Below are positions 36,814 through 45,526 of a stretch of 64,000 nucleotides of DNA, piece by piece. Below the pieces are notes generated by a model. The model had not been told where the DNA came from. It saw nothing but the letters and a program-made list of their open reading frames with translations, and made no database searches. Each line of letters opens with the position of its first letter. The stretch's first letter is position 1. The stretch lies in the NCBI RefSeq assembly GCF_031846165.1, contig NZ_JAVRIE010000001.1, positions 1,132,163 to 1,196,162 of the forward strand, read 5' to 3'. A program made the translations under genes and the position numbers. Origin of the DNA: Glaciecola blandensis (GTDB lineage: Bacteria; Pseudomonadota; Gammaproteobacteria; Enterobacterales; Alteromonadaceae).

Positions 36814-37345
36814 CTATGCTTAACTCCGGCGTTTGATAAAATGCGTGAAGTGCATTCAAAAAAACGCTTGTTCGTTGGTTAAATCCATTCATGATGTAGC
36901 TTTTTAGTTGCTCGCTCACCGCATTTTCAAATGGACGACTGCAACTTGTCTCTCCACTTAAATTATCTATGCTTACCCGAAACGGAACATTACATGCTAG
37001 TGAGAATGCGTACTCCAATGCTTGAGGCTTCACTTCTACTGACTCAAATTTCGCTTGTTGCTGAGCATTGCGACCGTCTGGTAGATACCAATAGCCATAA
37101 TCCACTTTCTGACGTCGGCTCTCGCCGGCTACGCACCAATGGGCCACTTCGTGCAATGCACTTGAGAAGTAATCTTGAGTAAAAATAATACGGTGATGGG
37201 CGTTTTCAGCATCTGCTGGCAAGTAAATTGGCTCTTTTCCATTTCCTATTAGTATCGTATTTAATGAGGTTTCGAAGCAGGCATTAAACAGTCGAATAAG
37301 GTCTTGTGCATCAGGTTCGCAATGTTGAGTCATACTTAGCGTCAT
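36800..37345 (-). CDS. epmC: Elongation factor P hydroxylase EpmC
   Basis: The 181-residue protein matches EpmC (YfcM), which hydroxylates the beta-lysylated lysine of elongation factor P in the cytosol. The metal site is visible in ALHEVAHWCVAG, with ESVEVKPQALEYAFSLAC farther on. Length agrees with the family. Two ATG codons (37345 and 37333) lie close together and neither has a strong ribosome site, so the start is uncertain by four residues. The fabB/mnmC/yfcL/epmC group is conserved with E. coli. Confidence 0.93.
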   Translation of the reverse strand: MTLSMTQHCEPDAQDLIRLFNACFETSLNTILIGNGKEPIYLPADAENAHHRIIFTQDYFSSALHEVAHWCVAGESRRQKVDYGYWYLPDGRNAQQQAKFESVEVKPQALEYAFSLACNVPFRVSIDNLSGETSCSRPFENAVSEQLKSYIMNGFNQRTSVFLNALHAFYQTPELSIDATM

Positions 37346-37456
37346 AAGCTGCGTTTACATTTTTTATAGATAAATTGAATATTTCTGGTGCCATTGTATC
37401 TCATTTCAGGCTAACCTGAGTATTCAATTGCGGCAAAACACGAGTTTATCAAAGGA

Positions 37457-38023
37457 ATGTCTACTAAGCACTCTGTCAACAAAGAACTACACTCTCAGGC
37501 AATCGCTCACGAACTGAAACAAGACAGCGCATACTATGCCTCTCTAGCATGGGAACGTCCTGGTGCATTTGTATCTTTGTGGACCATTAGTGAACAACAC
37601 ATCGACCATTATGAACACGTCAACAATGTGGCTTATGTCAGCCAACTTGAAGCCTTGGCATGGCAACATTCCAAGCATCTTGGTTTGAGCATGCAAGACT
37701 ACAGACGGCTAGATCGCGGCATGGTTATTCAGCAACATGTATTGAATTATCACGTTGCAGCTCATTTGGGTGATGAGCTTGCTTGTGCAACGTGGATTAC
37801 CGATTGTGATAGCAAGTTTAGATTAAGTCGCGCTTTTCAGTTTATTTCACTCAAGCATCAAAAAACGGTTTTTACCGCACAAACACATTTTGTGTGTGTC
37901 TCTTTATCCAGAGGCACACCCAAAAAGATGCCTTCGGAATTCACTGATATTTATGGCACGGCTTCTGAAGGTAGTCATGCATTCGTTTTTAATGAAAATA
38001 AAAACGAGGCAGAAGCACAATGA
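37457..38023 (+). CDS. Hotdog-fold acyl-CoA thioesterase (YbgC/4HBT-like)
   Basis: The 188-residue protein has a 4-hydroxybenzoyl-CoA thioesterase-like hotdog domain. The region ISEQHIDHYEHVNNVAYVSQ (about 35-54) corresponds to the family active-site segment, with an Asp and the HVNN pattern. LSRAFQFISLKHQKTVFTAQ and the C-terminal KMPSEF fit the family. It likely cleaves acyl-CoA in the cytosol; the chain length is unknown. The stop overlaps the start of the next gene by four bases (ATGA), so they are translationally coupled. Confidence 0.82.
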   Translation: MSTKHSVNKELHSQAIAHELKQDSAYYASLAWERPGAFVSLWTISEQHIDHYEHVNNVAYVSQLEALAWQHSKHLGLSMQDYRRLDRGMVIQQHVLNYHVAAHLGDELACATWITDCDSKFRLSRAFQFISLKHQKTVFTAQTHFVCVSLSRGTPKKMPSEFTDIYGTASEGSHAFVFNENKNEAEAQ

Positions 38024-39180
38024 CGAAGTTTTTGTCACTTTTACTGGTCCTATCCTTAGCACTCAATGCATACTTGATCGTCAATTTAGACAGAAAACAA
38101 ACAGGCCAACTGAATATAAGTGATACTGACACTGAGCGAGATAAAGCCCCCCAGGAAGTGATTGCTGCTAAAGAGCTCCCCTCCCTGTCGAATGATGTTC
38201 AGGAAGAAAATATACGTCTATCCCAAGAAGCAGAAGTTGCTTATCAATCACCTCAAACACTGAGCGCAGACGAACTCTTTAACTTATTGACTCGCCTGCA
38301 AAAAAACAGTCAATTTGTAGAGCTGATCCTTCCTTTACGTGAATACCTAAAACGCTATCCCGATGATTATCGTGCATGGCTAATCGAAGCCGACATGATT
38401 TTACATACAGAAAGTTTGAATGTCGCTATTGCCAATTATTACAATCTGTTAGATAAACCACTGCCTGCACAAGAAATAGAAAACATTCAAAAAATTATTA
38501 CTGTTAATACAACAAGTGTTATTCGTCAATTGACGGGAGATGGAGCATGGGAGTTACTCGCAACTTTTCTCGAGCCTCTCATTCAAATAGATCCACTGAA
38601 TAAACGCTATATACTCGCTCTAGCTCGCGCCTATGGCCAATTAGAACAATTTGTACTCATGGAAAACGCGCTGGCAGCATTGCCATCCAATGATGCAAGA
38701 GCGCAAGGTCTGCGAACTCAAATGTACCAGCGTAACGAAACGCCCGAGCTCGACGAAATAGCCCCGAATGAGCTAGAAGAAACCGTGTCCTTAAGTAAGC
38801 GTAGCGTGCCTGTTGCTGGCAATGGAGAGCAGTTCTTTGTGCCTGCGAAAATTGGTCCGCGACGATACACATTGCTTTTAGATACCGGGGCCTCAACAAC
38901 TGCAATTAATCAAAGCAGTTTCGAAAGGATTGCTTCCGCTGAAAAGGAGTTTATTGGCTATTTCAATGTACAAACAGCTGGCGGTGGTATTCAGGCTCCA
39001 TTGTATCGCTTAGATAAGCTAGTATTGGGCGAGATTGAAGTGAACCAAGTGAGTGTGATAATTTTACCCGACGAAAATTTAAAAGGTCGCTTCGCCGGAT
39101 TGCTGGGTATGAACGTGCTGCGTGCTTTTGAAATGCGGTTTGACCCAGAGAAACAAACAATGACGCTCTTTGAACGATAG
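38020..39180 (+). CDS. Membrane-anchored TPR/retropepsin-like aspartic protease
   Basis: The 386-residue protein begins with one hydrophobic anchor (about 5-25). A helical region (about 80-235) that looks like TPR repeats follows, then a C-terminal retropepsin-like domain (about 260-385). The active site is LLLDTGASTTAI, with aspartate 288, and the domain also has GGGIQAPLYRLDKL and GLLGMNVLRAFEMRF. Such clan AA proteases probably act as dimers in the periplasm. The translational coupling to a thioesterase gene is unusual, and no functional link is known to me. Confidence 0.82.
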   Translation: MTKFLSLLLVLSLALNAYLIVNLDRKQTGQLNISDTDTERDKAPQEVIAAKELPSLSNDVQEENIRLSQEAEVAYQSPQTLSADELFNLLTRLQKNSQFVELILPLREYLKRYPDDYRAWLIEADMILHTESLNVAIANYYNLLDKPLPAQEIENIQKIITVNTTSVIRQLTGDGAWELLATFLEPLIQIDPLNKRYILALARAYGQLEQFVLMENALAALPSNDARAQGLRTQMYQRNETPELDEIAPNELEETVSLSKRSVPVAGNGEQFFVPAKIGPRRYTLLLDTGASTTAINQSSFERIASAEKEFIGYFNVQTAGGGIQAPLYRLDKLVLGEIEVNQVSVIILPDENLKGRFAGLLGMNVLRAFEMRFDPEKQTMTLFER

Positions 39181-39210
39181 CTCGATCAAAGAGCGACAAC
39201 TTTCTTTCGC

Positions 39211-41244
39211 TTAAAGACTCGCCGCTAAGCGCGTACCTTGGTCGATTGCTCGTTTCGCATCCAATTCAGCAGCAACATCCGCACCACCGATTAAATGGCA
39301 AGGCGCATTGAGGCCTTCGGACAACTCACGACGCGGCAACTGACCAGCACAAATGACCACATTATCTACCGGCAATACTTGCTCATCATCATTGATCCGT
39401 ATGTGCAGACCTGCGTCATCAATCTTTACATATTCGACACCAGCGAGCATGTTAACGCCTTTCATCATTAAACCTGCTCTATGTGCCCAACCTGTCGTCT
39501 TACCTAAACCCGCACCAACTTTGGACGATTTACGCTGAAGTAAAAAGATCTCTCGCGGCGAAGGCTCAGGCAAGGCTTTCACTCCTTCAACACCGCCTCG
39601 CGATGAGAACGTCATGTCAATACCCCACTCTTTCATAAAGGCTGGGATATTTGTACTGGTCGATTGTTTGCCATGAGATAAGAATTCTGATGTATCAAAA
39701 CCGATACCGCCTGCACCCATGACAGCCACACTTTTACCCACCGGCTTTTTATGTTTCAGCACGTCAATATAAGACAACACTTTTGGATGGTTGATGCCTT
39801 CAATTTCTGGTGTTCTAGGCACTATACCCGTGGCTAGTATCACCTCATCAAAATTGGCATTGTTGAGATCCTCTACTGACACTTTAGTGTTCAATTGCAC
39901 ATCAACCCCATACAGATTTAGCATCACACCGAAATAGCGGATTGTTTCGTAAAACTCTTCTTTCCCCGGTACTTGCTTGGCAATGTTAAATTGCCCTCCA
40001 ATCTCACTGTCGGCATCAAACAGAGTCACTTTATGACCTCGCTGTGCCGCTGTTGTTGCAGCCGCTAAACCCGCTGGACCCGCGCCAACTACTGCGATTT
40101 TTTTCACTGCAGTGCATGGTTCAATGCTGAACTCAGTCTCGTGGCAGGCTCTTGGGTTAACCAAACAACTGGTCATCTTGCCTTCAAATGCGTGATCTAG
40201 GCAGGCCTGATTACAGCCAATACAAGTATTGATTTGACTGGCTTTATTGGCTTTTGCTTTGTTTACAAACTCGGCGTCTGCTAAGAACGGTCGCGCCATA
40301 GAGACCATATCAGCATCGCCACGTGCTAGTACTTCTTCAGCCACTTCGGGCGTATTAATACGATTCGAAGTAATGACTGGGATATTTAAAGCCTCTCGGA
40401 ACTTAGCGGTTACCCAAGTAAAAGCAGCGCGAGGAACTTTTGTTGCGATAGTTGGGATCCGAGCTTCGTGCCAACCAATACCGGTATTGATAATCGTCGC
40501 TCCGGCTTGCTCTATGGCTAAACCAAGTTCAACCACTTCTTCATAGGTAGAGCCACCCTCAACTAAATCCAACATGGACAATCGATAAATGATAATAAAC
40601 TTTTCACCGACTGCCTCACGCACTCTGCGTACCACTTCTGTGGGCAGTTTTATTCTGTTTTTATACTCACCGCCCCATTGGTCAGAACGAAAGTTGGTTC
40701 GAGCGGCAATAAACTGGTTTAAGAAGTACCCTTCCGAACCCATAATTTCAACGCCGTCGTAACCCGCCCGTTTGGCCTGTTCAGCGGTAAACACGAAATC
40801 ATCAATTTGCTTTTGAATGCCTTCTTCATCCAGTTCTTTTGGCGTAAAAGGGTTGATAGGTGCTTGTACTGCTGAAGGAGCAACTAGGTCTTTGTTATAA
40901 GCGTAGCGGCCGGTGTGCAAAATTTGCATACAAATCTTACCACCCTCTGCATGCACTGCTGCGGTGACTTCTTTGTGGTGCTCTACCGCTTCGTCCGAAT
41001 CCAAACGCTTAGTAATGGCATGAGTAGCCCCTTCATCATTCGGTCCGATACCACCTGTCACAATCAAGCCCACACCGCCTTTCGCACGTTCTGCAAAAAA
41101 CGCCGCCATACGTTTATGGCCGTTTGGCGCCTCTTCAAGGCCGGTGTGCATTGACCCCATCAATACTCGATTCTTAAGAGTAGTGAAGCCTAAATCAAGT
41201 GGACGAAATAAATGTGGGTATGGTGTGTCAACAGAATGTGTCAT
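39211..41244 (-). CDS. fadH: NADPH-dependent 2,4-dienoyl-CoA reductase
   Basis: The 677-residue protein is FadH, which reduces 2,4-dienoyl-CoA in the breakdown of unsaturated fatty acids, in the cytosol. The N-terminal TIM-barrel FMN domain (about 1-340) is of the old yellow enzyme type. The iron-sulfur cysteines lie in CIGCNQACLDH and the following SCLVNPRAC (about 345-372). A FAD domain with VVGAGPAGLAAATTAA follows, then an NADPH-binding VMGAGGIGFDTSEFL. A GAGGG site precedes the ATG. It is divergent from nothing and lies next to fadR on the same strand, fitting a fatty-acid degradation theme with fadD at 46.7 kb. Confidence 0.96.
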   Translation of the reverse strand: MTHSVDTPYPHLFRPLDLGFTTLKNRVLMGSMHTGLEEAPNGHKRMAAFFAERAKGGVGLIVTGGIGPNDEGATHAITKRLDSDEAVEHHKEVTAAVHAEGGKICMQILHTGRYAYNKDLVAPSAVQAPINPFTPKELDEEGIQKQIDDFVFTAEQAKRAGYDGVEIMGSEGYFLNQFIAARTNFRSDQWGGEYKNRIKLPTEVVRRVREAVGEKFIIIYRLSMLDLVEGGSTYEEVVELGLAIEQAGATIINTGIGWHEARIPTIATKVPRAAFTWVTAKFREALNIPVITSNRINTPEVAEEVLARGDADMVSMARPFLADAEFVNKAKANKASQINTCIGCNQACLDHAFEGKMTSCLVNPRACHETEFSIEPCTAVKKIAVVGAGPAGLAAATTAAQRGHKVTLFDADSEIGGQFNIAKQVPGKEEFYETIRYFGVMLNLYGVDVQLNTKVSVEDLNNANFDEVILATGIVPRTPEIEGINHPKVLSYIDVLKHKKPVGKSVAVMGAGGIGFDTSEFLSHGKQSTSTNIPAFMKEWGIDMTFSSRGGVEGVKALPEPSPREIFLLQRKSSKVGAGLGKTTGWAHRAGLMMKGVNMLAGVEYVKIDDAGLHIRINDDEQVLPVDNVVICAGQLPRRELSEGLNAPCHLIGGADVAAELDAKRAIDQGTRLAASL

Positions 41245-41302
41245 GCTGAGCCCTCAGAAAGTCTATGGAATTATTACAGTGTCACGATACGATGAGTCGC
41301 GG

Positions 41303-42013
41303 CTAGTCTACGATATTATTAGGCAAATCTTTACGAACTTGTTGCCAAATTTTACCACTCTCAATACCATACTTCCGCACAACAGCGATAACACGGTCTG
41401 CATCATCAGTGCTTAGCACTTCAAGTAAGTGTTGGTAGTATTCGGTAGCTACGTCACGAGCTGCTTGGTGAGAGAAAAAGTAACCACCAATACGCGCATA
41501 AATACTTCTAAAACCATTCATCATAAGCACGTATACAGGGTTATTTGATGCAAACGCTAAATCGTGATGCATTTGGTAGTCGAAGTGTGCAAATGCTTTA
41601 CCATCTTGGCTCACATCTGAATATCTGGCGATAATCTCTTTACACTTTTCAGCATTCTGCTTAAAAGCAGCGCGCATAAATACGGCACTTAAATTTGTTC
41701 TCGCAGAAAGTAAATTATCAACGAGTTGGGGACGGCCATCTTGGTCAAGGCGCGCAAGCGTTTCGAGAATATTCAAACCGCATGTTTCCCAAAAATTGTT
41801 TACTTTCGTCGGTTTGCCATGTTGAATAGTCAACCAGCCATCTCTAGCAAGACGTTGTAAAACCTCACGTAATGTAGTTCTCGTTACACCAATAAGTTCA
41901 GACAATTCACGTTCTGCAGGCAAAATAGTTCCCGGTGGGAAACGGCCGCTCCAAATAGACTCGACAATATATTCTTCTGCGAATCCTGCAGGGCTTTGTG
42001 ACTTATATATCAT
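41303..42013 (-). CDS. fadR: Fatty acid metabolism regulator FadR
   Basis: The 236-residue protein is a GntR-family regulator almost identical in its first part to E. coli FadR. The winged helix includes PPGTILPAERELSELIGVTR and LARDGWLTIQHGKPTKV. A C-terminal helical acyl-CoA-binding domain follows. FadR represses fatty-acid degradation genes and activates fabA/fabB until acyl-CoA binds. ATG 42013 was chosen since it gives MIYKSQSPAGFAEEY as in E. coli and has a GAGAGA site; an ATG 18 bases earlier has none. A candidate FadR operator lies before fadD (48384-48400). E. coli nhaB is absent from the neighbourhood. Confidence 0.97.
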   Translation of the reverse strand: MIYKSQSPAGFAEEYIVESIWSGRFPPGTILPAERELSELIGVTRTTLREVLQRLARDGWLTIQHGKPTKVNNFWETCGLNILETLARLDQDGRPQLVDNLLSARTNLSAVFMRAAFKQNAEKCKEIIARYSDVSQDGKAFAHFDYQMHHDLAFASNNPVYVLMMNGFRSIYARIGGYFFSHQAARDVATEYYQHLLEVLSTDDADRVIAVVRKYGIESGKIWQQVRKDLPNNIVD

Positions 42014-42137
42014 TCTTCTCTCAGACAACATGTAACGAAAAAGTTAACTGATTGTACCAGATGGTTTTGACAAAGAAAGTAATAATCCTTTAGTTATTCA
42101 CAAAACAAGCGAAAACCTAGACAAGCAAACGATTTGT

Positions 42138-42293
42138 ATGGCATTGCCATATAAGATAATGTTAGCCATCGCGGGGCAACTTGCGGTATATTTCGATTTA
42201 TTCGAGGGCACGGAACAGCTATATGACCAGCATCTGATCGAACACTATAGTGCGAGTGAGATGCTTGATAGTGGCACAAACAAACGCCATTAG
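42138..42293 (+). CDS. Unrecognised short ORF in the fadR-dsbB gap
   Basis: The 324-bp gap between fadR and dsbB holds a 51-codon frame from ATG 42138, and the frame is open for about 90 bases upstream of that ATG. The peptide, MALPYKIMLAIAGQLAVYFD and onward to a polar C-terminus, has a short hydrophobic stretch. No ribosome site precedes the ATG. It could be a decayed gene remnant, or chance. The long open stretch upstream without a start favours a remnant. Nothing else is seen in the gap apart from presumed promoters. Confidence 0.25.
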   Translation: MALPYKIMLAIAGQLAVYFDLFEGTEQLYDQHLIEHYSASEMLDSGTNKRH

Positions 42294-42337
42294 GGACGCT
42301 AGCGTATATTTAACTATCTGAAAATAAGTAGGTTTTG

Positions 42338-42853
42338 ATGTTATACAAGATTCAACTTTGGTCACACACTCGTTCAGCTTGGCAACTGTTATTTTTATCT
42401 GGCGCTATCTTATTAGCTGCTGCTTTATATTTTCAACACGTTGTTGGTCTTGAACCATGCGTAATGTGCATCTATCAACGAACTGCGGTCGTCGGTATTA
42501 TGCTTGCCGGTTTATTGCCAGTAATTAGTAATATCTTCTTAGTGCGCATGATGGCCTATGCGATATGGGGAACGTCAGCTGTTAAAGGTTATGTCTTAGC
42601 CTCTGAACACAAAGAAATTTTGTTCAGCGAAAATGCCTTTTTCGTACCCTGTCCTGTTGAACCTCAATTCCCTTCGTTCATGCCATTGCATGAGTGGATA
42701 CCCGATGTCTTTGCCGCTCCAGGTAGCTGTTTAGAAAATACTTGGCAGTTCTTCTCGATGGGCATGGCTGAGTGGATGCAAATCATCTTCGTTATGTATA
42801 TTGCAGTGTTTGGCCTAATGTTTATGTCTCAATTTGTGAGCAAAAAGGTCTAA
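42338..42853 (+). CDS. dsbB: Disulfide bond formation protein DsbB
   Basis: The 171-residue protein has four membrane helices and the two periplasmic cysteine pairs of DsbB. These are EPCVMC (near residue 41) and the two cysteines in FVPCPVEPQFPSFMP and APGSC. DsbB reoxidises the periplasmic DsbA and passes electrons to quinones in the inner membrane. An arginine follows the first pair (YQRT), as expected for quinone binding. The ATG at 42338 was preferred over a TTG three bases earlier. It lies near fadR as in E. coli. Confidence 0.96.
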   Translation: MLYKIQLWSHTRSAWQLLFLSGAILLAAALYFQHVVGLEPCVMCIYQRTAVVGIMLAGLLPVISNIFLVRMMAYAIWGTSAVKGYVLASEHKEILFSENAFFVPCPVEPQFPSFMPLHEWIPDVFAAPGSCLENTWQFFSMGMAEWMQIIFVMYIAVFGLMFMSQFVSKKV

Positions 42854-42866
42854 GAAGGCGATAGCT

Positions 42867-42887
42867 AAAAAGGCGCTATATAGCGCC
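42867..42887 (-). terminator. Palindromic terminator between dsbB and ycgN
   Basis: GGCGCT-ATAT-AGCGCC forms a tight hairpin. The A-run just before it becomes a U-tract on the minus strand, so it should end ycgN transcripts; dsbB on the plus strand has no U-run after it. Confidence 0.7.
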
Positions 42888-42906
42888 AATCCAGGATATA
42901 GGCATG

Positions 42907-43446
42907 CTACTCTACATCGTTCAAAGGCCAAGTGACGATGTAGTCTTCAAACTTTTGCATGTCTACATCATTTTCACTCACTGTCTGTCCTCTCACCGAA
43001 ATGCCATTTTCATGCATTTTGCTTTTTTTACCCTTATTCAATAAAGGGTGCCACGACGCCAACCCTCGCCCTTCATGCATTCTGCGATAGCTACATGACT
43101 TCGGCATATAGAAAATGTCTTTTAAGTTTTCTTTCGTTAACGTAACGCAATGCGGGACCAACTCACTGCGCTTATCATATTGGGTACATTCACAATGTTT
43201 GGTATGCAAAAGCTCGCAAACGATATTCGTAAAAAATACTTCTTCACCATCCACGCCTTGACTGGTTGGCATGGGCTCATGTTCGGCAACATCGCCAGCG
43301 TCATCATCGTCCATGAACTTGTGAAGACAGCATTTAGCACAGCCATCGCAAATAGCTTCCCACTGCGATCTGTTCATATCCTCTAATGCTGTATCCAGCC
43401 AAAATTCTGACTCGATTAACGATTTTGTATAAGGTGTTTTTCTCAT
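42907..43446 (-). CDS. ycgN: YcgN-type cysteine-cluster protein (UPF0260)
   Basis: The 179-residue protein carries the cysteine pattern of the CxxCxxCC family: CDGCAKCCLHKFMDDD near residue 35, with C..HTKHCECTQYD and VPHCVTL farther on. The family's function is not established; the cysteines probably bind a metal or a cluster. The E. coli homologue also lies beside ycgM. It is transcribed toward dsbB and ends at a palindromic terminator. It starts 48 bp after the FAH-family gene. Confidence 0.92.
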   Translation of the reverse strand: MRKTPYTKSLIESEFWLDTALEDMNRSQWEAICDGCAKCCLHKFMDDDDAGDVAEHEPMPTSQGVDGEEVFFTNIVCELLHTKHCECTQYDKRSELVPHCVTLTKENLKDIFYMPKSCSYRRMHEGRGLASWHPLLNKGKKSKMHENGISVRGQTVSENDVDMQKFEDYIVTWPLNDVE

Positions 43447-43494
43447 TTCATGAACCTTTGAAGGAATTGCGAGTTGTGATTCAAATTATGGAGC

Positions 43495-44172
43495 TTATTC
43501 AGCCAGTAAGACATTGCTAGACAGCTGTATCTTATCATCCAGCGTCAATTGGAGTGAGTCCCCAACTTCAAGTGGCCCTACTCCTTTGGGTGTTCCCGTT
43601 AACACTATATCACCTGGGAGCAAGGTAAACACGGCTGAAATCTCAACCAATAAATCAAGCATAGGTCTAAGCATCAATCGAGTATCGCCTGATTGCCTTG
43701 TGACACTATTCACGTTTAAGCTGAATTCAAAATGGTCGTCCGCCTTTAAACCCTGCGTTAAAACGAAAGGTGACACTGGACAACTACCATCAAAGGCCTT
43801 AGCTCGCTCCCAAGGTTGCCCTTGAGCTTTCAGTTCACTTTGTACATCGCGTAAAGTGAGATCTAATGCCAAGCCTATTCCAGCGATTACATCCCCCGCG
43901 TCATTCAGCGATAACTTGCTCGCCCGTTTACCAACTAATAGGGCAATTTCAAGTTCATTATGACACTCGCCAAGACTTTGCGGGATATAAACGGCTTTTT
44001 GAACATCACATAAAGCACTTGCTGGCTTCATGAATAACATGGCTTTGTCGGGCACAGCATTGTTCAGTTCTTGAATATGATCAAGGTAGTTTCTACCGAC
44101 ACAAATAGCCTTTCCTACAGGAAGCTCAATCGGCGTACCGTCTAATGTTGTATGTTGATAGTCCACCTGCAT
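43495..44172 (-). CDS. ycgM: Fumarylacetoacetate hydrolase family protein
   Basis: The 225-residue protein is a compact member of the fumarylacetoacetase family, the size of YcgM/FAHD1. Visible are ICVGRNYLDHIQEL, MLFMKPASAL, the metal-binding carboxylates in CHNELEIALLVG and GIGLALDLTLRDVQ, with LLPGDIVLTGTPKGVGPLEVGD at the end. Homologues hydrolyse or decarboxylate acylpyruvates or oxaloacetate in the cytosol. Adjacency to ycgN is conserved. The exact substrate here is unknown. Confidence 0.93.
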   Translation of the reverse strand: MQVDYQHTTLDGTPIELPVGKAICVGRNYLDHIQELNNAVPDKAMLFMKPASALCDVQKAVYIPQSLGECHNELEIALLVGKRASKLSLNDAGDVIAGIGLALDLTLRDVQSELKAQGQPWERAKAFDGSCPVSPFVLTQGLKADDHFEFSLNVNSVTRQSGDTRLMLRPMLDLLVEISAVFTLLPGDIVLTGTPKGVGPLEVGDSLQLTLDDKIQLSSNVLLAE

Positions 44173-44180
44173 GCTTAGCC

Positions 44181-45182
44181 TTAACTACCTTTTCGAATAC
44201 GATCAGCTAGGTAACCAACAGAAACGCCAAAATACATAGAGCGATTCCAACGCATCAGGGTATGAAAGTTATTGTAGACCAAGTAAATCCTGCCGTTAAT
44301 ATCATCTGGAAGAATCAGAGAGGCATTTAGATTAACCTGCGGTAAGGCGGTTTCATCGAACCGTGTGACCCCCAAATTTTGCCATGCTTGCAAGGGTAGC
44401 ATTTTACTTTTTGCTAAACCCGATAGCGCATTAATTTGCGTTTTATCAAAATTATCACTGAGTTTTACCTGACGTCCCCACGTTTGACTGCCATTCCACC
44501 CCTCTTGAGATAAAAAGTTAGCGATGGAGGCGAACACATCTTCTGGTGTACCCCATATATCCTTCTTACCGTCACCATCGCCGTCCACCGCGTAAGTTAA
44601 AAAAGAGCTAGGCATAAACTGGCTTTGTCCCATTGCGCCGGCCCAAGAGCCAGTAAACTGCTCGACAGAAATATGCCCTTCGTCGAGAATAGTCAAAGCG
44701 GCGAAGAACTGACGTTTAAATAATGCTTCACGTCTGCCGTCATAAGCCAGTGATACTAAAGAAGATAGTACCGGGTGCGAACCTTGAATGCGTCCAAAGT
44801 TGCTCTCATTCCCCCACAGAGCAACGATAAAACGTTTTTGCACATTGTACTTTTTCGCGACTTTAGTCAGTAAGGCATCATGTTCTTGCAGTTTTTCTAC
44901 TGCTTGTTTGACCTTCCAGTCCGGCACTCTAGTTTGCAAGTAGGTGTCTAGCGTTAGCTTTTTCTCTGGTTGATTTTTATCCGCAGTCACTACCTTTTCA
45001 CGTAGCTGAATCGTGGCAAAGGCCTCATCCAGCACCGCTTTGGAATAGCCTTTTTGCTCGGCTTCGAGACGTAAGGAAGCAAGATACTCATCGAAGCTAC
45101 TCTGTTGCGCTGTGACACACGTGCTCACTGTGATGAATACAATGAATAATAAAAATTTCAGTCCAAGCTGAGTTTGATTCAT
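44181..45182 (-). CDS. Lytic murein transglycosylase (MltB family)
   Basis: The 333-residue protein has a signal peptide and an SLT_2-type domain that cleaves peptidoglycan to 1,6-anhydro-muropeptides in the periplasm. The catalytic glutamate lies in VALWGNESNFGRIQGSHPV, and QFTGSWAGAMGQSQFMPSSF, DGDGDGKKDIWGTPEDVFAS and WNRSMYFGVSVGYLADRI are family motifs. The cysteine in the signal region (STCVTA) is not a clear lipobox. ATG 45182 was chosen because GGAG lies six bases before it; an ATG 12 bases earlier has no site. Its products would feed the anmK recycling pathway also encoded here. Confidence 0.93.
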   Translation of the reverse strand: MNQTQLGLKFLLFIVFITVSTCVTAQQSSFDEYLASLRLEAEQKGYSKAVLDEAFATIQLREKVVTADKNQPEKKLTLDTYLQTRVPDWKVKQAVEKLQEHDALLTKVAKKYNVQKRFIVALWGNESNFGRIQGSHPVLSSLVSLAYDGRREALFKRQFFAALTILDEGHISVEQFTGSWAGAMGQSQFMPSSFLTYAVDGDGDGKKDIWGTPEDVFASIANFLSQEGWNGSQTWGRQVKLSDNFDKTQINALSGLAKSKMLPLQAWQNLGVTRFDETALPQVNLNASLILPDDINGRIYLVYNNFHTLMRWNRSMYFGVSVGYLADRIRKGS

Positions 45183-45229
45183 GAAGAACTCCATAGAGAA
45201 TAAACTAAATAAGGCGGGCTAATGCACAA

Positions 45230-45526
45230 TTAGAATTTTTTATCGGGTTGATCGCTCAAGCCTTTTTGCCGACGGTGTTTAACCAGCAGACTATCTTCTG
45301 TGGGAGGCAACTGTAAATAAAACCCTTTCTCTTTTAGGGCGTCAGCCAATTGCTTCGTATCGATAGGTCCTATTTTTCTGTCTTTATGCATCGGTATCAG
45401 CATAACAAAAATAGGCTTACCAAACATATCTAGCAACGCTTGCGGCACATCACTGAAATCAGCTTTTTTCGGGGTATAAAGGTAAGTGTCGGCTTTTTTA
45501 GAAGACTTATATACTGCGCAAAGCAT
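45230..45526 (-). CDS. ycgL: YcgL domain protein
   Basis: The 98-residue protein starts MLCAVYKSSKKADTYLY, close to E. coli YcgL (MICAIYRSSKRDQTYLY), and ends with the family element GFYLQLPPTEDSL. Function is unknown. An AGGA site lies seven bases before ATG 45526. The start lies inside the end of rnd (20-base overlap), so it is probably co-translated with it. A longer frame to 45598 lacks family support. Confidence 0.93.
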   Translation of the reverse strand: MLCAVYKSSKKADTYLYTPKKADFSDVPQALLDMFGKPIFVMLIPMHKDRKIGPIDTKQLADALKEKGFYLQLPPTEDSLLVKHRRQKGLSDQPDKKF

